From: Comamonas testosteroni
Lineage (GTDB): Bacteria; Pseudomonadota; Gammaproteobacteria; Burkholderiales; Burkholderiaceae_C
Direction: 5' to 3'
Length of the DNA: 64,000 bases
Assembly: GCF_000761245.1 (NCBI RefSeq)
Contig: NZ_AWOR01000045.1
Span: 1 to 64,000, forward strand
Of this stretch, positions 24,707 through 33,374 are shown piece by piece. Position numbers and translations under genes: made by a program. Numbering within the stretch: position 1 is the first letter of the stretch; every line of letters starts with the position of its first letter. The notes beneath the pieces were generated by a model. The model worked only from the letters and a program-made list of their open reading frames with translations. It was not told the origin of the DNA and searched no databases.

Positions 24707-25153
24707 ATGAGCCTGAAAGCCCAGATTACCGAAGACATGAAGACCGCCATGCGTGCCAAGGACAGCGCACGCCTGGGCACCATCCGCCTGCTGCAGGCCG
24801 CGATGAAGCAAAAGGAAGTGGACGAGCGCATCGAGCTCGACGACGCCGCCGTCATCGCCATCGTCGACAAGCTGATCAAGCAGCGCAAGGACTCCATCGC
24901 CGCCTTCGAAGCCGCCAACCGCACCGATCTGGCCGATGTGGAAAAGGCCGAAATGGAAGTGCTCAAGGTCTATCTGCCCGAGCGTATGGGCGAAGCCGAG
25001 ATCACCGCGGCCGTGCAGGCCATCGTGGCCGAGCTGGGCGCCTCCGGCCCCGGCGACATGGGCAAGGTGATGGGCGCCGTCAAGGCCCAGCTGGCCGGCA
25101 AGGCCGATATGGGCCTGGTGTCCGCTGCCGTGAAGGCCGCGCTGACCCAATAA
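24707..25153 (+). CDS. yqeY: GatB/YqeY domain protein
   Basis: A 148-aa protein from the ATG at 24707, preceded by AAGGAG. It shows the YqeY helical N-terminal half (SLKAQITEDMKTAMRAKDSARLG in parts) and a C-terminal half with GPGDMGKVMGAVKAQLAGKADM, the segment shared with the GatB tRNA-binding tail. Function unknown; a tRNA-linked role is inferred. In many relatives rpsU-yqeY are followed by dnaG and rpoD; here a LysR gene on the opposite strand follows instead. Confidence 0.95.
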   Translation: MSLKAQITEDMKTAMRAKDSARLGTIRLLQAAMKQKEVDERIELDDAAVIAIVDKLIKQRKDSIAAFEAANRTDLADVEKAEMEVLKVYLPERMGEAEITAAVQAIVAELGASGPGDMGKVMGAVKAQLAGKADMGLVSAAVKAALTQ

Positions 25154-25197
25154 TTGGCAACCGGCCTGAGCCGTCATACGGCATCAGAGTCAAAAAC

Positions 25198-25284
25198 AGA
25201 AGCTGCTTGCGCTTGCCGTGCATATATTTCAGATTCAAAAGACTCTGAAATTCATGTATATCAATCGTTAGCAGCTTCTTTTTT
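25198..25284. repeat. Intergenic hairpin repeat, copy B, also a likely terminator
   Basis: Outer arms AGAAGCTGC (25198-25206) and GCAGCTTCT (25271-25279) enclose an inner hairpin TTTCAGA (25227-25233) / TCTGAAA (25244-25250), with partial pairing between. A T run follows on the plus strand, so it can end yqeY transcription. The right arm lies inside the last codons of the LysR gene at 25261. The inner stem TTTCAG/CTGAAA is shared with copy C near 45561-45584. Confidence 0.6.
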
Positions 25285-26196
25285 AATAGCATTCCTGAAT
25301 CCTGCAGGAGCTTGCCTGCTGAAGAACTCCTGCAGGAACTCCACGCAGACCCGCACCTTGGCCGAGCGCTCCAGCCGCGTCGGATAGACGGCCCAGATAT
25401 TCGCCTGCTGCTGCCACTCGGGCAGCAGCTGCACCAGGCGTCCGTCCTGCAGATCGGCCGCCACATCCCACAGCGAGCGCAGCACGATGCCATGGCCGTC
25501 GCGCGCCCATTGCACGGCCATCTCGCCATGGTTGGTGGACAGCGGGCCGGTCACTTTGACGCTGCGCTCCTGACTGCCCGAGCGCAGCTTCCAGACACCG
25601 AACGCATGGTCGCGCTCCTTGATGACCAGGCAGTCATGCGCAGCCAGCTCGTCCAGCGTGCGTGGGCTGCCACGCCGCTGCACATAGGCCGGGGACGCGC
25701 ACAGCACGCGATGGTTGTCGGCCAGATGCCGGGCAATCAGATGCGGCGCGATCTCGTCGCCCACGCGCACATCGAGATCGAAGCCCTCGGCCGCGACATC
25801 GACGATGCGGTCGAACACTTCCAGGCGCAGCTGCAGCGCCGGATATTGCGCAATCAGCTGCGACAGCGCGGGCGCCACCACATTGCGGCCAAAGCCGAAG
25901 CTGGTGGACACCCGCAGCAGCCCGCGCGGCTGGCGGCGCGTCACATCGACTTCCTGCAGCAGATGCTCGACCTCGTCCAGAATGCGCTGCGCCCAGTGGT
26001 AGACGCGCTCGCCCTGCTCCGTGACAGCGACCCGCCGTGTGGTGCGATGCAGCAGCTTCACGCCCAGCTCCTGCTCCAGCAGGCGGATGCGCTTGCTGAC
26101 AAAGGCCGGTGAAGCATTGTGCGCGGCCGCAGCCTCGGCAAAGCTGGCTTTGCGCACCACGGTGATGAAGACACGCAGGTCTTCGGGTGAAGGCAT
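25261..26196 (-). CDS. LysR-family regulator, probably DmlR-like
   Basis: A 311-aa protein from the ATG at 26196. Residues 1-60 form the winged helix (MPSPEDLRVFITVVRKASFAEAAAAH... given in part), and about 90-295 the effector domain. The start resembles DmlR/TtdR-type regulators of malate or tartrate metabolism. It is divergent from the tartrate/D-malate dehydrogenase gene at 26325, the classical dmlR-dmlA arrangement, so it probably activates that gene when its substrate is present. Its last ten codons are formed by the arm of an intergenic repeat. Confidence 0.9.
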   Translation of the reverse strand: MPSPEDLRVFITVVRKASFAEAAAAHNASPAFVSKRIRLLEQELGVKLLHRTTRRVAVTEQGERVYHWAQRILDEVEHLLQEVDVTRRQPRGLLRVSTSFGFGRNVVAPALSQLIAQYPALQLRLEVFDRIVDVAAEGFDLDVRVGDEIAPHLIARHLADNHRVLCASPAYVQRRGSPRTLDELAAHDCLVIKERDHAFGVWKLRSGSQERSVKVTGPLSTNHGEMAVQWARDGHGIVLRSLWDVAADLQDGRLVQLLPEWQQQANIWAVYPTRLERSAKVRVCVEFLQEFFSRQAPAGFRNAIKKEAAND

Positions 26197-26324
26197 TTTC
26201 TGCACGATCTGTAAACAATCAGGCCACGATTTGTCAATTGTATTCAGTTAAGTACGATGCAGAATACCGCCAGGCACAGGCCGAACCGCCGCCTCGCCAC
26301 CCCATACATTCACGAGAGAGCACC

Positions 26325-27413
26325 ATGTCCACTCCCAAAAAGATTGCAGTCATCGCCGGCGACGGCATCGGCAAGGAAGTCATGCCCGAAGGCCTGCGCG
26401 CGCTGGAGGCCGCAGCCAGGCGCTTCGACCTGCCGCTGGAGTTCCACCATTTCGACTGGGCCCACTGCGACTACTACGCCGAACACGGCCAGATGATGCC
26501 CGAGGACTGGAAGGAGCAGCTTTCGGGCATGGACGCCATCTTCTTCGGCGCCGTGGGCTGGCCCGCTACCGTGCCCGACCATGTCTCGCTGTGGGGGTCG
26601 CTGCTCAAGTTCCGCCGCGAATTCGACCAGTACATCAATCTGCGTCCGGTGCGCCTGTTCGAAGGCGTGCCCTGCCCCCTGGCCGGCCGCAAGCCCGGCG
26701 ACATCGACTACTACGTGGTGCGCGAGAACACCGAGGGCGAGTACACCGCCCTGGGCGGCATCATGTTTGAAGGCACGGACCGCGAGATCTGCATCCAGGA
26801 ATCGGTCTATAGCAAGCATGGCGCCGATCGCCTGCTCAAGTACGCCTTCGATCTGGCCCAGAGCCGCGCCAAGAAGCACGTGACCCTGGCCACCAAGAGC
26901 AACGGCATCGCCATCAGCATGCCCTGGTGGGACAAGCGCGCCGACGATGTGGCCAAGGCCTATCCTGAAGTCACGCTGGACAAGCAGCACATCGACATCC
27001 TGACGGCCCGCTTCGTGCTGCAGCCCGGCCGCTTCGACGTGGTGGCCGCCACCAATCTGTTTGGCGACATCCTGTCCGACCTGGGCCCCGCCACCACGGG
27101 CACCATCGGCCTGGCACCGTCGGCCAACCTCAACCCCGAGCGCAGCTTCCCCTCGCTGTTTGAGCCCGTGCATGGCTCGGCGCCCGACATCTACGGCAAG
27201 AACATCGCCAACCCCATCGCCATGGTCTGGTCGGGCGCGCTGATGCTGGACTTCCTGGGCCGCAGCGAAGGTGCCTGGCGCCAGGCCCACGACACCATCG
27301 TGGCCGCCATCGAGCACACGATCAAGGCCGGTCCGCTGACGCCCGATCTGGGCGGCAAGGCCAACACCACCGAAGTGGGCGAAGCCATCGCGGCTGCCAT
27401 CGCCAAGGCCTGA
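26325..27413 (+). CDS. dmlA: Tartrate / D-malate dehydrogenase (decarboxylating)
   Basis: A 362-aa member of the isocitrate/isopropylmalate dehydrogenase family. IAVIAGDGIGKEVMPEG at the start, VRENTEGEY (substrate Arg and Glu/Tyr), TKSNGIAISMPWWD, TNLFGDILSDL (metal aspartates) and PVHGSAPDIYGKNIANP (NAD site) are all present. It matches DmlA/TtuC, which oxidatively decarboxylate D-malate or tartrate with NAD and Mn2+/K+, giving pyruvate or glycerate-related products. Start ATG 26325 with GAGAG upstream. Divergent from the LysR gene; closed by a terminator. Confidence 0.93.
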   Translation: MSTPKKIAVIAGDGIGKEVMPEGLRALEAAARRFDLPLEFHHFDWAHCDYYAEHGQMMPEDWKEQLSGMDAIFFGAVGWPATVPDHVSLWGSLLKFRREFDQYINLRPVRLFEGVPCPLAGRKPGDIDYYVVRENTEGEYTALGGIMFEGTDREICIQESVYSKHGADRLLKYAFDLAQSRAKKHVTLATKSNGIAISMPWWDKRADDVAKAYPEVTLDKQHIDILTARFVLQPGRFDVVAATNLFGDILSDLGPATTGTIGLAPSANLNPERSFPSLFEPVHGSAPDIYGKNIANPIAMVWSGALMLDFLGRSEGAWRQAHDTIVAAIEHTIKAGPLTPDLGGKANTTEVGEAIAAAIAKA

Positions 27414-27452
27414 TGGCTCCGGGCTGGCCCCGCCGGCCGGATTCAAGATAAG

Positions 27453-27496
27453 AAGCACCCCGCGCAGGCTGAACCTGCGCCGGGGTGCTTTTGTAC
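27453..27496 (+). terminator. Rho-independent terminator after dmlA
   Basis: A long stem: AAGCACCCCG followed by CGCAGG (from 27453) pairs with CCTGCG and CCGGGGTGCTT (to 27490), then TTTG. Loop near 27469-27473. Confidence 0.85.
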
Positions 27497-27537
27497 ACCT
27501 GCACGCCTGAACGCCCAGGGCCACTGGCTGCGGCGAC

Positions 27538-28005
27538 CTAGGCTTCAGACCGCGGTTTGGCTTTGGCTTGCGAAGCCGGTTTTCTGGCCGACCGCGCCTG
27601 GGCATTGCGCTGCGCGGCGGCCTGCACCAGTGCCTGGAAAGCTGCAGCGTCGATCACTTCGCCCACATGCAGGTCTATGGCCCGGCGCGTGGCGCCTTCA
27701 AGACTGGCATTGAACAGGCCGGCCGGATCGGCCAGGGCTGCGCCATGCGCAAAGGTCAGCTTGACCACGGCCTTGTAGGTCTCGCCCGTGCACAGGATGC
27801 CGTCCTGCGACCAAACGGGCGTACCGCGCCATTTCAGCTCTTCCACCACGGCGGGCAAAGCCCCGCGGATCAGCGCCCGCACGCGGGCCAGCGTGGTGCC
27901 GCGCCAGTCGTCCAGGCCGGCAATCCTGGCATCGATCAGAGCCGAAGCCTCAGGGCCGCTGACAGGCTCGACCGGAGGTGCTGGCGTGGATGGCAAGGCA
28001 GTCAT
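27538..28005 (-). CDS. DUF1801 domain protein
   Basis: A 155-aa protein from the ATG at 28005. The central region (about 25-125) has WRGTTLARVRALIRGALP and EELKWRGTPVWSQDGILC, typical of DUF1801/YdhG-like proteins with a frataxin-like alpha-beta fold. The C-terminal 30 residues are Ala/Lys/Arg-rich and basic. Function unknown. Single gene between the dmlA terminator and the sugar-acid region. Confidence 0.85.
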   Translation of the reverse strand: MTALPSTPAPPVEPVSGPEASALIDARIAGLDDWRGTTLARVRALIRGALPAVVEELKWRGTPVWSQDGILCTGETYKAVVKLTFAHGAALADPAGLFNASLEGATRRAIDLHVGEVIDAAAFQALVQAAAQRNAQARSARKPASQAKAKPRSEA

Positions 28006-28169
28006 AGATGGAGCTCCATGGTTGGACCTAGAACCATGTCCGGCACAAGGCACAAGGCAAAAGGCTCAAGACATGGGACAAGGATTGCACCACAGTAGCA
28101 CGCAAAAGCAGAGCTCCCCCAGAGGGCCAGCCCGCCCTATATCAGGCTCATGCCAGGCTCATGCCAGGC

Positions 28170-29105
28170 TCAGCCCAGCTCCCCCGCGACCTCTCGCAGG
28201 CATTGGAGCAGCAAGCCCGTGGTCGGCGTCAGCGGCTGGCCACGCAAGGTGATCAGTCCCACGGGCGGCAGATCGATGGGCACGGCCAGATCCAGCATGG
28301 CCAGCGTACCCAGGGCCGCGTGACAGCGGGCCACGCCACGCGCCATGAAGGCCACGGCGCCGCGCTGGTGCACAAAGGTCAGCTGCGAGAGAAAGGACGC
28401 GGTCTCCACGATGTCGACCGGCGGGTGCAGGCCGTGGGCATAGAACTGCTGCTCCAGCTTCACGCGCAGCGAGGCCCAGGGTGGAGGAAGCACACAAGGC
28501 TCTTCGGCCAGGGCCTGCCAGCTGGCAGCGCCCGGCGCCAGCAGCGCATGACCGGGCCGCACCACGGCCACCATGGGATCGTCGTACAGCGCCTCGGTCT
28601 CCAGGTCGGGCGCGGCATAGCCGGGCTCCAGCCGCCCGACGAACAGATCCAGCTCGCCCAGGCGCAGCTTGGGCAGCAAGCGCGTCAGATCCCCTTCCTC
28701 CACCATCACCGTGGTCTGGTCCGAACGCGCTTTTAACCGCTCCACAGCGCGCGCCAGCAACACGGGCGTGGCCACCACCATGGCGCCCACACTGGTGCGC
28801 CCGCGCGCGCCGCTGGCCTCGGCAGCCATCTCGTCGCGCGTGCGTTCGAAACCGGCCAGCACCGAGCGTGCAAACCGCACCATGCTGACGCCGGCTGCCG
28901 TGGGTTCGGTGCCGCGCGTGGAGCGCTCGAACAGCGCCATGCCCAGCATGCGTTCGATCTCGGCCAGGGTTTTGGAGACGGCGGGCTGGGTCACAGCCAG
29001 AAACTCGGCCGCACGGCCCAGGTGACGGAACTGGTCCAGCGCCACCAACAGCTGCAGATGGCGCAGCTTGAGGTTGGAGCGCAGCACACGATCGATCTTG
29101 CTCAT
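28170..29105 (-). CDS. LysR-family regulator, GbpR-like
   Basis: A 311-aa protein whose winged helix starts SNLKLRHLQLLVALDQFRHLGRAAEFL (in parts), the pattern of GbpR/PcaQ-type regulators; GbpR controls a galactose-binding protein in Agrobacterium. The effector domain spans about 95-300. It is divergent from the sugar-acid operon beginning at 29217, and a 15-base palindrome in the shared promoter (29131-29145) is its probable operator. The likely effector is the sugar acid or a product. Confidence 0.9.
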   Translation of the reverse strand: MSKIDRVLRSNLKLRHLQLLVALDQFRHLGRAAEFLAVTQPAVSKTLAEIERMLGMALFERSTRGTEPTAAGVSMVRFARSVLAGFERTRDEMAAEASGARGRTSVGAMVVATPVLLARAVERLKARSDQTTVMVEEGDLTRLLPKLRLGELDLFVGRLEPGYAAPDLETEALYDDPMVAVVRPGHALLAPGAASWQALAEEPCVLPPPWASLRVKLEQQFYAHGLHPPVDIVETASFLSQLTFVHQRGAVAFMARGVARCHAALGTLAMLDLAVPIDLPPVGLITLRGQPLTPTTGLLLQCLREVAGELG

Positions 29106-29130
29106 GGGGCTTCATTACCTGATGGTTATG

Positions 29131-29145
29131 AAGATAGTCTATCTT
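29131..29145. promoter_or_regulatory. Operator candidate of the sugar-acid operon
   Basis: AAGATAGTCTATCTT is a perfect 15-base palindrome (odd centre), with flanks ATGA and TTCAT extending near-symmetry. It contains the T-N11-A core expected for LysR regulators. It is 26 bases upstream of the LysR start and 72 bases upstream of the receptor start. Confidence 0.6.
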
Positions 29146-29216
29146 TTCATTGGATTGTCATGAAGCAGTTTTGAACAATCGGGGCTGGCAGTTCAAATAA
29201 CGACAGGAGACAAGCG

Positions 29217-30200
29217 ATGATCCCCCCACGCAGCAGCCGGCGCAGCTTTGTGCTCGGCGCCCTCGGCGCAGCCACGCTCGGCAGTTCCACCCGCCTGCTG
29301 GCCCAGACCTGGCCCGAGCGCCCCATCACCTTTATCTGCCCCTGGCCTGCCGGCGGCACGGCCGACCAGTCCATGCGCGCGCTGTGCACCGTGGCCGGCC
29401 GCATCCTGGGTCAGGCGATTGCCGTGGAAAACCGCGCCGGAGCCTCCGGCATGATCGGCTCCAAGGCCCTGGCCTCGGCCAGACCCGACGGCTACACCAT
29501 CGGCCAGATCCCGATCTCGGTCACGCGCTTTTCCCAGTTGGGCACGCTGCAGGCCGATCCGCGCAAGGACTACACCTATATCGCGCGCACCTCGGGCCAG
29601 ACCTTCGGCATCGCCGTGCCGGCCAACTCGCGCTTCAAGACCCTGCAGGACTTGGTCGCCGCCGCCAAGGCCAAGCCCGGCAGCATCACCTACGCCCACG
29701 CCGGCGTGGGCGGCGCCACCCATGTGGGCATGGAGGAGTTTGCGGCCGCAGCGGGCATTCAGCTCAGCCATGTGCCCTATAAGGGCGGCGCCGAGGCGCT
29801 GCAGGGCGTGCTGGGCGGCCATGTCGATGCGCTAGCCGACTCCAGCTCCTGGGCCCCGCATGTCGAAGCCGGCAAGCTGCGCCTGCTGGCCACCTGGGGC
29901 GAGCAGCGCACGCCGCGCTTCAAGGACGTGCCCACACTCAAGGACCTGGGCTACAACGTGGTCGTCGATGCGCCCAACGGCATCGGCGCGCCCAAGGGCC
30001 TGCCGCCCGCCGTCGAAGCCAAGCTGCGCGAGGCCTTCCGCCAGGCCGTGGCCAGCCCCGAGTTCAAGTCCGTGGCCGACAGGCTAGACGCGCCCTTGCT
30101 CTACCTGGACGGCCCCGACTACGCCAGGTATGTGAACACGGTCTACCAGAAGGAAACCGTGCTCATCGACAAACTCAAACTGCGCGACCTGATGCGCTGA
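29217..30200 (+). CDS. Bug/TctC-family periplasmic receptor, first in sugar-acid operon
   Basis: A 327-aa receptor. The N terminus has SRRSFVLGALG, a twin-arginine-like signal, cleaved after LLAQ. Mature motifs: WPERPITFICPWPAGGTAD, AVENRAGASGMIGSKALA, SHVPYKGGAEALQGVLGGHVD. AGGAGA lies 9 bases upstream of the ATG. Bug receptors bind carboxylates such as aldarates or dicarboxylates; here the operon suggests a sugar acid. There is no TctAB membrane pair in the window, so either it docks to a remote permease or it only senses. It heads the operon. Confidence 0.92.
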   Translation: MIPPRSSRRSFVLGALGAATLGSSTRLLAQTWPERPITFICPWPAGGTADQSMRALCTVAGRILGQAIAVENRAGASGMIGSKALASARPDGYTIGQIPISVTRFSQLGTLQADPRKDYTYIARTSGQTFGIAVPANSRFKTLQDLVAAAKAKPGSITYAHAGVGGATHVGMEEFAAAAGIQLSHVPYKGGAEALQGVLGGHVDALADSSSWAPHVEAGKLRLLATWGEQRTPRFKDVPTLKDLGYNVVVDAPNGIGAPKGLPPAVEAKLREAFRQAVASPEFKSVADRLDAPLLYLDGPDYARYVNTVYQKETVLIDKLKLRDLMR

Positions 30201-30258
30201 CGCGCAGCGTTCCCACCGCATCCCCACCGCCTCAGGCCCGCCATCCCCGGACTCCAAG

Positions 30259-31788
30259 ATGCTCTCCTCCTCTTCTTCCCTGCTGCACCTGCACCCCAAC
30301 GACAACGTGCTCGTGGCCAAGACCGCCCTGGCCCTGGGCCAGGACATTCCCGAGCTGGGAGTGCGCACGCGCGCCCAGGTGCCGGCCGGCCACAAAATCG
30401 CGGCGCGTCGCATCGCCGAGGGCGAGCAGGTCAAGAAGTACGACACGGTGATCGGCGTCGCCACACGCGACCTGGAGCCTGGCGACTATGTGCACAGCCA
30501 CAACCTCAAGCTGGTGGACTACTACCGCGACCCCTCGTTCGGCGCCGACGTGCGGCCCGTGGATTACGTGCCAGAGCAGCAGCGCGCCACTTTTCAGGGC
30601 TTTGTGCGAGCGGGCGGCGGCGTGGGCACGCGTAACTTCATCGGCATCCTGTCCTCGGTCAACTGCTCGGCCACCGTGATCAAGCGCATCGCCGCCCACT
30701 TCACGCCCGAGCGGCTGGCAGCTTTCCCCAATGTGGACGGCGTGGCCGCCTTTGCCCAGAGCAGCGGCTGCGGCATGTCCTCGCCCAGCGAGCACTTCGA
30801 CGTGCTGCGCCGCACCCTGGCCGGCTACGCGCGCCACCCCAACCTGGCGGGCGTGCTCATCGTGGGCCTGGGCTGCGAACGCAACCAGGTCGATACCCTG
30901 GTGGATTCGCAAGGCCTCAAGGAAGGTCAGTTGCTGCGCACCCTGGTGATGCAGGAAGTGGGCGGCACACGCGTCACCATTGAGGCCGGTATTGCCGCCA
31001 TCGAAGAAATGCTGCCCATCGCCAACCAGGCGCAGCGCAGCACCGTCAGCGCCGCCCACCTCAAGATCGGCCTGGAATGCGGCGGCTCGGACGGCTTCTC
31101 GGGCATCACGGCCAACCCCGGACTGGGCGCGGCCATGGACATTCTGGTGCGCCATGGCGGCACGGCCATTCTGTCCGAGACGCCCGAGATCCACGGCGTG
31201 GAGTTCATGCTCACGCGCCGCGCCATCAGCCCCGAAGTCGGCCAGAAGCTGCTGGACCGCCTGGCCTGGTGGGAGCGCTATGCAGCCGGCCAGAACGCCC
31301 AGTTCAACGGCGTGGTCGGTCATGGCAACCAGGCCGGCGGCCTGGCCAACATCTTTGAAAAATCCCTGGGCAGCGCCATGAAGGGCGGCACCACGCCACT
31401 GCGCGCCGTCTATGAATACGCCGAGCCCATCACCGAGCACGGCTTTGTCTTCATGGACTCGCCGGGCTACGACCCGGTGGCCTCCACGGGCCAGATCGCC
31501 AGCGGCGCCCAGCTGATCTGCTTCACCACGGGCCGCGGCTCCATGTTCGGCAGCAAGCCCGCCCCCACCATCAAGCTGGCCAGCAACACGCCCATGTACC
31601 AGCGCCTGCAGGAGGACATGGACATCAATTGCGGCGTGGTCGTCGACGGAGGGCTGACCGTGCCCGAGCTGGGCCAGCAGATCTTCGAGCAGATCCTGCG
31701 CCACGCCAGCGGCGAACAGACCAAGAGCGAGGCACTGGGACTGGGCGACCATGAATTCGTGCCCTGGCACCTGGGCATCGTGAGCTGA
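30259..31788 (+). CDS. UxaA/GarD-family sugar-acid dehydratase
   Basis: A 509-aa enzyme with an N-terminal SAF domain (about 1-95: LHPNDNVLVAKTAL..., GDYVHSHNL) and the altronate/galactarate dehydratase catalytic domain. Signatures are GVGTRNFIGILSSVNCSATV (20 residues; cysteine of the metal site), SGCGMSS, GLGCERNQ, GLECGGSDGFSGITANPG and FTTGRGSMFGSKPAPTIK. These iron/manganese enzymes dehydrate an aldonate or aldarate to the 2-keto-3-deoxy form. Whether the substrate is galactarate, altronate or another acid cannot be told. The product suits the aldolase at 36708. The gene is 58 bases after the receptor gene. Confidence 0.9.
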   Translation: MLSSSSSLLHLHPNDNVLVAKTALALGQDIPELGVRTRAQVPAGHKIAARRIAEGEQVKKYDTVIGVATRDLEPGDYVHSHNLKLVDYYRDPSFGADVRPVDYVPEQQRATFQGFVRAGGGVGTRNFIGILSSVNCSATVIKRIAAHFTPERLAAFPNVDGVAAFAQSSGCGMSSPSEHFDVLRRTLAGYARHPNLAGVLIVGLGCERNQVDTLVDSQGLKEGQLLRTLVMQEVGGTRVTIEAGIAAIEEMLPIANQAQRSTVSAAHLKIGLECGGSDGFSGITANPGLGAAMDILVRHGGTAILSETPEIHGVEFMLTRRAISPEVGQKLLDRLAWWERYAAGQNAQFNGVVGHGNQAGGLANIFEKSLGSAMKGGTTPLRAVYEYAEPITEHGFVFMDSPGYDPVASTGQIASGAQLICFTTGRGSMFGSKPAPTIKLASNTPMYQRLQEDMDINCGVVVDGGLTVPELGQQIFEQILRHASGEQTKSEALGLGDHEFVPWHLGIVS

Positions 31789-31850
31789 GGAAAGCGCATC
31801 TTCCAGAGCTTTGCGCCCTTATCCAACCTTCACTTTCTGCAATTTTCACC

Positions 31851-33332
31851 ATGAACGCCACGCCACTCAGACTGCAACGCACCGAACTGCAGCGCAGCGC
31901 CAACTTCATCGCCGGGGCCTGGACGCAAGCTGCCAGCGGCGCCAGCTTTGCCGTGACCGATCCGGCCACGGGCAACACCATCACCAAGGTTCCCGATTCA
32001 GGTGCAGCCGATGCGCGCACCGCCGTGGACGCTGCCCAGGCTGCCCTGCCCGCCTGGCGCAAGCTGCCGGCCAAGCAGCGCGCTGCCATCATCAAGCGCT
32101 GGAACGATCTGGTGCTGGCCCATCAGGACGATCTGGGCACGCTGATCTCGCTGGAGCAGGGCAAGCCCCTGGCCGAAGGCAAGGGCGAAGTCGCCTATGC
32201 CGCCAGCTATATCGAATGGTTCGGCGAGGCAGCCACGCGCATGAACGGCGAAGTCATCCCCGCGCCCATGCCAGGCCGGCGCATGTTTGCGCTGCGCGAG
32301 CCAGTGGGCGTGGTCGCCGCCATCACTCCCTGGAACTTCCCGGCCGCCATGATTGCACGCAAGATCGCGCCGGCCCTGGCTGCGGGCTGCACCGTGGTCT
32401 GCAAGCCGGCCGAGGACACGCCGCTGACCTCGCTGGCCCTGGTGCTGCTGGCGCACGAAGCCGGAGTGCCGGCCGGCGTGCTCAACATCGTCACGGCCTC
32501 GCGCGAGCGCACGCCCGAGGTGGTGGACCAGTGGCTGGATGACAGCCGCGTGCGCAAGATCACCTTCACCGGCTCCACGCCCGTTGGCAAGCACCTGGCG
32601 CGCCGCAGCGCCGACACGCTCAAAAAGCTCTCGCTGGAGCTGGGCGGCAATGCGCCCTTCATCGTCTTCGAGGATGCCGATGTGGCAGCCGCCGTGGACG
32701 GCTTCATGGCCGCCAAGTTCCGCAACGGCGGCCAGACCTGCGTCTGCCCCAATCGCGTCTTCGTGCACCGCTCGGTGTACGAGGCCTTTGCGAGCCAGCT
32801 CAGCGCCCGCGTGGCTGCCCTGCATGTGGGCCCTGCCAACGAGCCAGCCTCGCAGATCGGCCCCATGATCAATGACCGCGCGGTCGAGAAGATCGCCCGC
32901 CATGTGGAGGACGCCGTGGCCAAGGGCGCCAGGGTGCTCACGGGCGGCAAGCGCTTGACGGATCTGGGCCCCACCTACTACGCCCCCACTGTGCTCTCGG
33001 GTGCCACCGCTTCCATGGCCTGCGCCTGCGAGGAAACCTTCGGCCCCGTGGCACCGCTGACCGTGTTCGACGACGAGGCCGAGGTCATCGCCGCCGCCAA
33101 CGACACGCCGTTCGGCCTGGCCGCCTATTTCTACAGCCAGGACATACGCCGCATCTGGCGTGTCGCCGATGCCCTGGAGTCGGGCATCGTGGGCGTCAAC
33201 GAAGGCGCGCTGGCCGCCGAGGCCGCCCCCTTTGGCGGCGTCAAGGAGTCAGGCTACGGCCGCGAAGGCTCCACTCACGGGCTCGACGATTACCTGCACA
33301 TCAAATACGTCTGCCAGGGACAACTGGATTGA
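31851..33332 (+). CDS. NAD(P)-dependent aldehyde dehydrogenase, succinate/ketoglutarate-semialdehyde type
   Basis: A 493-aa enzyme with all catalytic residues: Asn162 in PWNFP, Glu263 in LELGGNAPF and Cys297 in GGQTCVCPNR. The overall sequence resembles GabD-type succinate-semialdehyde and alpha-ketoglutarate-semialdehyde dehydrogenases. In this operon it would oxidise a semialdehyde from the sugar acid (for example tartronate semialdehyde, glycolaldehyde or ketoglutarate semialdehyde). It is in the same direction 62 bases after the dehydratase gene. Confidence 0.92.
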   Translation: MNATPLRLQRTELQRSANFIAGAWTQAASGASFAVTDPATGNTITKVPDSGAADARTAVDAAQAALPAWRKLPAKQRAAIIKRWNDLVLAHQDDLGTLISLEQGKPLAEGKGEVAYAASYIEWFGEAATRMNGEVIPAPMPGRRMFALREPVGVVAAITPWNFPAAMIARKIAPALAAGCTVVCKPAEDTPLTSLALVLLAHEAGVPAGVLNIVTASRERTPEVVDQWLDDSRVRKITFTGSTPVGKHLARRSADTLKKLSLELGGNAPFIVFEDADVAAAVDGFMAAKFRNGGQTCVCPNRVFVHRSVYEAFASQLSARVAALHVGPANEPASQIGPMINDRAVEKIARHVEDAVAKGARVLTGGKRLTDLGPTYYAPTVLSGATASMACACEETFGPVAPLTVFDDEAEVIAAANDTPFGLAAYFYSQDIRRIWRVADALESGIVGVNEGALAAEAAPFGGVKESGYGREGSTHGLDDYLHIKYVCQGQLD

Positions 33333-33374
33333 CGCAACACGGTCGCTAGAACCATTCACAACAGGAGACAAACC

